Assembly (NCBI GenBank): GCA_029204225.1
Contig: CM055092.1
Location: 85,433,878-85,497,877 of the forward strand
Length of the DNA stretch: 64,000 nucleotides
Origin: Diphasiastrum complanatum
Lineage: Eukaryota; Streptophyta; Lycopodiopsida; Lycopodiales; Lycopodiaceae
Direction: 5' to 3'
The notes below the pieces were generated by a model that was not told where the DNA came from, did not search any database, and was given only the letters and a program-made list of their open reading frames with translations. A program made the position numbers and the translations under genes. Positions 59,500-64,000 of the stretch are shown here, one piece after another; within the stretch, counting starts at the first letter, position 1; every line of letters starts with the position of its first letter.

Positions 59500-60127
59500 G
59501 GCCAAATTTGGGCTAGTAGGAGCTCGAGCCACATCAAATGCATTGTGTCCTAAGTTTCCATTATTGTGACATGCAAGGCATGCAAATGTTGTAATGGACA
59601 CATGCAAGTAGAATTTTACATATCTAGCTTAGAATTTGTCATTTGTAGAAAGTAGGTAGGAGTTGGTGAACAACCATGCATGCAAAGTGATATGTGTCAC
59701 AATTTTGGTAGATTACACTCTTTGAGGTGGATAGAAATAGAGGCATGCTAGTACTACCACGAGCTATTGTTCTCTCTATATATGTGATGGGGATTCCCTC
59801 ACAATTATGGATGATGAATCAAGATAGAGGTTGTCATAATGTCAAAATTGGATCTCATATTGTTTTGCTTGTATTGTGTTTCTCTCTCTAACCTGAGTTT
59901 GGAGTATTCTTCATACATTTAATGCTTGTTTACTTTTTCACACGTGTGGAATTAATGAAGCTTTGATCAATAGCATTCTAGATTGTGCTTAAGCCTTGGA
60001 TTCTTGAGGTAGATTGTGAATTTCACTCTCCATGTGGTCTAGGTGCTTACACAAAACTTTGGTAAGATCATTCACACATTTATGGTGGTTCCCCACATGT
60101 GTGAATATTCCAAATTTTTCACAATAG
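59500..60127 (+). repeat. Copia-1-related 3' LTR
   Basis: Shares with copia-1's LTR the order TTTCCAT..GTGACATGCAAGGCATGCAA, GTAGAAAGTAGGTAGGAGTTG, CACGAGCTATTG, TCTCTCTAACCTGAGTT and CACATGTGTGAAT. Diverged, so a separate family member. Confidence 0.75.
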
Positions 60128-60560
60128 TCCCTACACCACCTATCCTACACTCTTGATCACTAGTTGTAAAAATGAACTTTTTAGCACCATAAGAGAGTAG
60201 AGTTGAAAATTACTCCTTTTGGAATGTCATGTGGGAGCTTGCCCCACTATCAATCCACCATGCTTCACTTGGATTGGTCTTTGATGAAGGTGTTGAGTTG
60301 GATGCCATTAAGGATGATTATTTTTTATCCTCCTCCTCCTCTTGATGTGCAATGTTGCTTTGTTTTTCTTCTTGTGCCTTCTTCTTCTTGAAACATTCTG
60401 ATGCAAAGTGCCCTTTTTTACCACAAAAGAAGCACTTGTCCTATGTCTTGTCAATCTTCTTCTTGTCTTTTGAACTTGATGGTGAGTCCTCCTCCTTGGC
60501 CTCCTTTTGATGATTCTTCTTGCCTCAATTGGTCTTCTTCTTGCCTTTGAATGAGACATT
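60128..60560 (-). pseudogene. Copia gag zinc knuckle and protease start
   Basis: Minus strand: CCHC knuckle CFFCGKKGHFASEC at 60393-60434, lysine-rich stretch, Glu-rich stretch and a stop, then WWIDSGASSHM-like aspartic protease motif near 60225-60256. It is the upstream half of the copia that continues at 58960 after the inserted plus-strand element. Confidence 0.85.
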
Positions 60561-60719
60561 AAGATGCACGTATATCACTTACATTCTGATTGATGAACCT
60601 GTTTATGATCTTTGGTAGTGAAGTCTTGTTTCTATTATTGTTTATTATCACCATATTGTTTTTGTTTTGTTTTAACATGTATTATATATTGTATGATGTT
60701 CTCAACATTTATAGTATTA

Positions 60720-62010
60720 TGGAGACGAAGAGGATTTTGGAGGGCCTGGGCTTGCTACATTTTTTAAACGACATAAGAAAACTATTCAAAAAATGTGACA
60801 AGCATCGTTGGAGTATCTTCGTCGACGATCGACAAGCACAAGAATCGACATTTCAAACCAAGAACACAATCATTGTTTTGAAGAGGAAGATGATATAATG
60901 AAAGATTTGATACATTCATACTATCCTCCTCATGAGACCACTCCAATCACTAGAAATGATGCACATCACAATTATATACAAGAAGCTAACCTCACAGCTC
61001 ATGAAAATATCAAAGACATGAGAACCGAAGGTGAAACAAGCATGGGAACTAAAGCTACAACTTTTTTATATGAAAGGGCAAGTATTTTCATACTGTCAGC
61101 ATGCTTGCTAGTCCTAAATCTTCAAGTTGTGTACAAATGGAGTAATCAAAGTGTTGATGCATTATTTAGGTGACTTTTTAAACAACTTTGATGTTTTTTG
61201 TTTCAATTTAAAACTAACTTGTTGATAAAGTTTGTAACATTATTGGGCATTTGTCATAGGTTGTTATGTTCACTATTACCCGAGGGCAATACAATTCCAA
61301 ATTCAAGGAAAGATGTAAAAAAAATATTGGCGACGCTTCAAATGGATTGCAACTGCATTCATGCATGTTCAAATGATTGCATATTATACATGGGTGTACA
61401 CGAATCAAAAATAAGTTGCCCTAAGTGTGAATCCCCACGATATCGACAAGATGTGCAAGGAACCAAAGTTGCATCCAAGGTTGTTGGCCATTTTCCAGTA
61501 CTACCACATATCCAACACATGTTTCGTTGCCAGTCCTTGGCCGAATTGATGGATTGACATGCTAGGAATAAATCCACTGAAGGTGTCATGAGAATACCAT
61601 GTGATAGTATGGCTGCAAAAACACATCAAAATATGAGAGTGGCCGATATTTCATACTGAGCCAAGACATTTAAGACTTGGGTTTTATGGACGATATTAGT
61701 CCTCATGGCCATCGATCTTCTGCTTGGACAACATGGCTAGTGATGCTTGTGAATTACAACATACCTCTATGCATGGCAATGAAAAAAAGTCATCTTTTAC
61801 TTGCTCTCATCATTCCCAATCATTACAAGGTAGAAAAAACATGGATGTCTATCTAGAACCTATTGTCAAGGAGTTGCAAATTCTTTGAGAGGATTCGTGT
61901 GTATGACATTTCACATCCTATCGAATCTCGAGAATTTTAATTAGAAGGTATTTTGATGTGGACGATGCACGATTATCCTAGATTGGGTGAGTGTTGGGGT
62001 TTTCTGCAAA
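60720..62010 (+). pseudogene. CACTA (En/Spm) TNP2-type transposase fragment
   Basis: Frames carry hallmarks of the plant TNP2 transposase (Transposase_21 type): LNLQVVYKWSNQSVDALFR before an intron; then LLPEGNTIPNSRKDVKKIL, NCIHACSNDCILY, SCPKCESPRYRQDV, KVVGHFPVLPHIQHMFRC, ELMD then a stop where Trp is expected, GVMRIPCDSMA, and finally LMWTMHDYPRLGECWG near 61955-62003. Stops and frameshifts between 61557 and 61950 disable it. I could not find the terminal CACTA inverted repeats in the window. The DNA-transposon call is solid; completeness is not. Confidence 0.88.
61170..61259 (+). other. Intron in the CACTA transposase relic
   Basis: Donor TTTAG|GTGACT, acceptor GTCATAG|GTTGTT. Joining gives the expected ALFRLL..LLPEGN continuity. 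90 bp, AT-rich. Confidence 0.75.
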
Positions 62011-62160
62011 TTTTGAGAGAGTCTGTTTTTATTATTATTATTATTATTAGGTTTAGCCTTAGGGTCAGGGCTAGCGTGGATAGGGTTAGGTCATTTTTTT
62101 TTATAGTGATTTTTGACAAAAACTTCAAAATGAAGAGCTGAAAAAAAAAACTTAACAAAG
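62011..62160 (+). repeat. Short (ATT)n tract and flank
   Basis: About seven TTA/ATT triplets at 62030-62050, followed by TTAGGG-like words and then an A run at 62141-62150. Marks the end of recognisable CACTA sequence. Confidence 0.6.
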
Positions 62161-62877
62161 AAATTGAGCTTCAAGAATGAAAATTTGAAGTGCTTCTCTC
62201 TCACTTGGAAAATCCACAAGAAAATTTTCAAAATTCTGGCCAGCTTAACCCATCTCCACTTAATTGATCATAACTCCCTCAATATTGATCCAAATCACAC
62301 AAACTCAGTAGCTCTGAAAAGCTAACAACAAGCTCTATCAGCTTATGAATCAGATCAATGATTGGAGGTGATTTGATAGGTTGAATTAATCATAGAACAG
62401 GTCTAAAAATTTTGAAAAAAAGAAAAACTAGCAAAACTAGAGCTAAGAATAAAAAACTGTCATAACTCTTTGGATACTAATCCAAACAACCTGCCATATA
62501 GATCAGATCAAAGTAAGACAATGCTCTAAAATATTATGGAAAGAAAATTGAAATAAAAACTCAGATCAAATCTGAAAAATTCAAATTAAGTGAAAGCAAA
62601 AATCTAGTCACCTATTTTGACAGCTTTTGAAAAAAGTGCAATAACTTTTGCATCTCTTATCCAAATGGCTTGAAAATTGGTGCAAGTTAAAGTGAAACAA
62701 AGCTCTACAGATCTACGGAATCAAATTAGAAATGAAAAACGAAATTGAATGTACAAAATTGATTTGACAGACCTGAAAAATTCAAACTCAAAAATTAACA
62801 AAAAGAAAACTACAAAAACAATAAACTCATCAAATCTAATGGAATCCACATAGGATCATCATGAATCATGGATCTGT
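62161..62877 (-). other. Copia-6 leader-like region
   Basis: Minus-strand text resembles the leader of copia-1 (phrases on sensitivity such as AACTCTTTGGATACTAATCCAAA correspond loosely to its 5060-5110). No gag start found. Lies on the leader side of a PBS. Confidence 0.5.
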
Positions 62878-62889
62878 GCTCTGATACAA
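62878..62889 (-). other. Copia-6 degenerate primer-binding site
   Basis: GCTCTGATACAA, one base from the complement of TGGTATCAGAGC. Confidence 0.7.
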
Positions 62890-62894
62890 AGAAA

Positions 62895-63546
62895 TGTCAT
62901 GTGCCAAATCTAAGCAAATAGCAATTACAATGGAATTAAAGCTAAGAGCAAAAAAAGTACAAAGCATTTGAGATATCATATCCATAGAAAGCTAGAAACA
63001 CAAGGATCTCCATAGAATCACAATAGAAATGAAATGAAGAGTACAAAGCAATGTAATGAGCATGGATTCATGTAGATAAGGCACATGAGACCTGGCAAAG
63101 GAAATCCTCATAGCTCATATTCACAAGGAGGAAGCTAGAAGCTCTCACTTGCAAATGAGCCAAAAGATTCACAAATTGATGTCTCTTGCCCTAGTTATAG
63201 ACAATGCTCTCACTAACTAAACATAACTATCTTGCGGGATAGTTAGCCCTTGTTAGGAGCTATTTTAACTACATTGGGCCCTTGTTGACCTATTATCCTT
63301 ATTAATTACTTTGGAGGGCCTAAAGAGGGAACCGTCTTGTTATTAAGGCTAGTAGCTCCTTTTGGGCCTACAAAGCTTACAATGGATATTATACTATCTT
63401 GAAAAGCACTGATGTACTAAAAGTACATGACACACTTGTAATTTTGTAGACTATGAAAACACACAAAAAAAATCCACAGAACTGGATTAACAATGTATCA
63501 AAATTAAAACCGATTAGTCGATTGGTAAGAAGGAGAATAATCCAAC
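62895..63546 (-). repeat. Copia-6 LTR with internal sequence on both sides
   Basis: From TGTCATGTGCC to AATAATCCAACA on the plus strand (652 bp). A PBS lies next to one end and a purine tract (CTCCCCCTA on plus, 63547-63555) next to the other. One LTR flanked by both is expected in the middle of tandem elements sharing an LTR. Contains the stem AACTATC/GATAGTT near 63216-63235. Confidence 0.7.
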
Positions 63547-63555
63547 ACTCCCCCT

Positions 63556-64000
63556 AAATCTGAATCCTTGAATGCCTTGACCTTCAAAACTTAGTTCTAC
63601 ACAGAATCTTCTATGTGACTCCAGACTTAATGCTTTAGTAAAAACATCTGTTGTCATAGTCTTGCGTTCTACAGTACTGCAATCTGACCTCTTCGTTGAG
63701 AACTTTGCTTCTGACGAAATGATACTTTGGTTCAATGTGCTTACTCCTGGAATGATTATCTAGGGCTGGTTGATAAAGCGATGGCACTTTGATTATCACA
63801 AAATATGTTGTCGGAGCATATTGATTTAGACCAATATCTGAGAGTAAATTCCTCAACCAAATTGCTTTCTTTGTAGCTTGAGAGGCTGCGATATAGCTTT
63901 GATTCAGTGGAAGATAGAGCTATTGAAGATTATGCTTGCGACTATTCAGAAAACTGGACATTGTTGAGGAAGAATGTAAATCCGGAAGTAGATTTACAAG
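63556..64000 (-). pseudogene. Copia-6 RNase H and C terminus
   Basis: Minus strand: RSKHIEPKYHFVRSKVLNEEVRLQYC near 63660-63750, then (shifted) DVFTKALSLESHRRFCVELS near 63590-63640, the typical C-terminal end of copia pol. The window ends before more of pol can be seen. Confidence 0.82.

Larger units (their letters stand above)
58961..60127 (+). mobile_element. 5'-truncated plus-strand copia inserted in the minus-strand copia
   Basis: Contains an RNase H remnant (59155-59480) and a 3' LTR-like segment related to copia-1's LTR (about 59500-60127, ending TTTTTCACA). The minus-strand copia continues in frame on both sides, so this was inserted later. The start near 58961 carries further LTR-like text (ACATGCATTTAAGTCTAG). 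I found no clean TSD; the flanks share only AT. Confidence 0.7.

Noticed and set aside
58961-60127. Target-site duplication for the plus-strand copia inside the minus-strand copia
   Set aside because: Flanks share only two bases and the element is 5'-truncated, so no duplication can be claimed.
60308-60559. 83-codon Arg-rich minus-strand frame
   Set aside because: It is an out-of-frame reading of the copia zinc-knuckle region.
62050-62092. TTTAGGG/TAGGGTTAGG words resembling plant telomere repeats
   Set aside because: Only a few imperfect, irregular words; too short and degenerate for an interstitial telomere.

Overview
This window is plant nuclear DNA made almost entirely of nested and decayed transposable elements. 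I see no intact cellular gene. The plant assignment rests on Ty1/copia and Ty3/gypsy LTR retrotransposons primed by initiator tRNA-Met (PBS TGGTATCAGAGC), a CACTA (En/Spm, TNP2) transposase relic and GT-AG introns. The density of nesting suggests a large genome; I cannot name the species.

Layout. 1-3235: unrecognised sequence plus two copia relics. 3236-15854: an old unidentified host unit (X) split by two full-length copia elements, copia-1 (3903-8845, +) and copia-2 (9193-14694, -), each with paired LTRs and target-site duplications (TSDs). 15855-38457: a nest built on element C, a gag-protease-only gypsy-like element whose 3' LTR is 37540-38457. C's 5' LTR has been invaded by LTR-O (which holds solo LTR S), by element A (18342-29424, -) and by element B (29542-34007, +). 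A and B belong to one ORF-less large-LTR family and lie head to head. A in turn carries a complete, apparently very young copia element (22221-28081): LTRs identical by eye, TSD GGCAG, uninterrupted 1316-residue gag-pol. 38484-40486: decayed intron-containing fragment of a cellular gene resembling the COR region of Roco/NLR-like proteins. 42393-45100: copia-4, ending at the RT YVDD motif where a ~27-bp minisatellite begins. 46173-47413: gypsy-type gag with three zinc-knuckle-like motifs. 47414-53900: mostly uninformative, with an (AG)67 tract. 54260-56045: minus-strand gypsy integrase fragment and an unrecognised ORF. 56340-60560: chimeric minus-strand copia relics interrupted by a plus-strand copia 3' end. 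60720-62010: CACTA transposase pseudogene. 62160-64000: minus-strand copia with the unusual order internal-LTR-internal.

How the parts relate. Only the copia element at 22221-28081 looks capable of encoding its own mobility. A, B and C share LTR termini, PBS-proximal leader and 3' subterminal sequence. A and B encode nothing; C encodes (now broken) gag and protease but no RT, RNase H or integrase. The leaders of all three carry a repeated two-tier hairpin motif (five in B, five in C, eight in A), which I consider the most interesting signal in the window.
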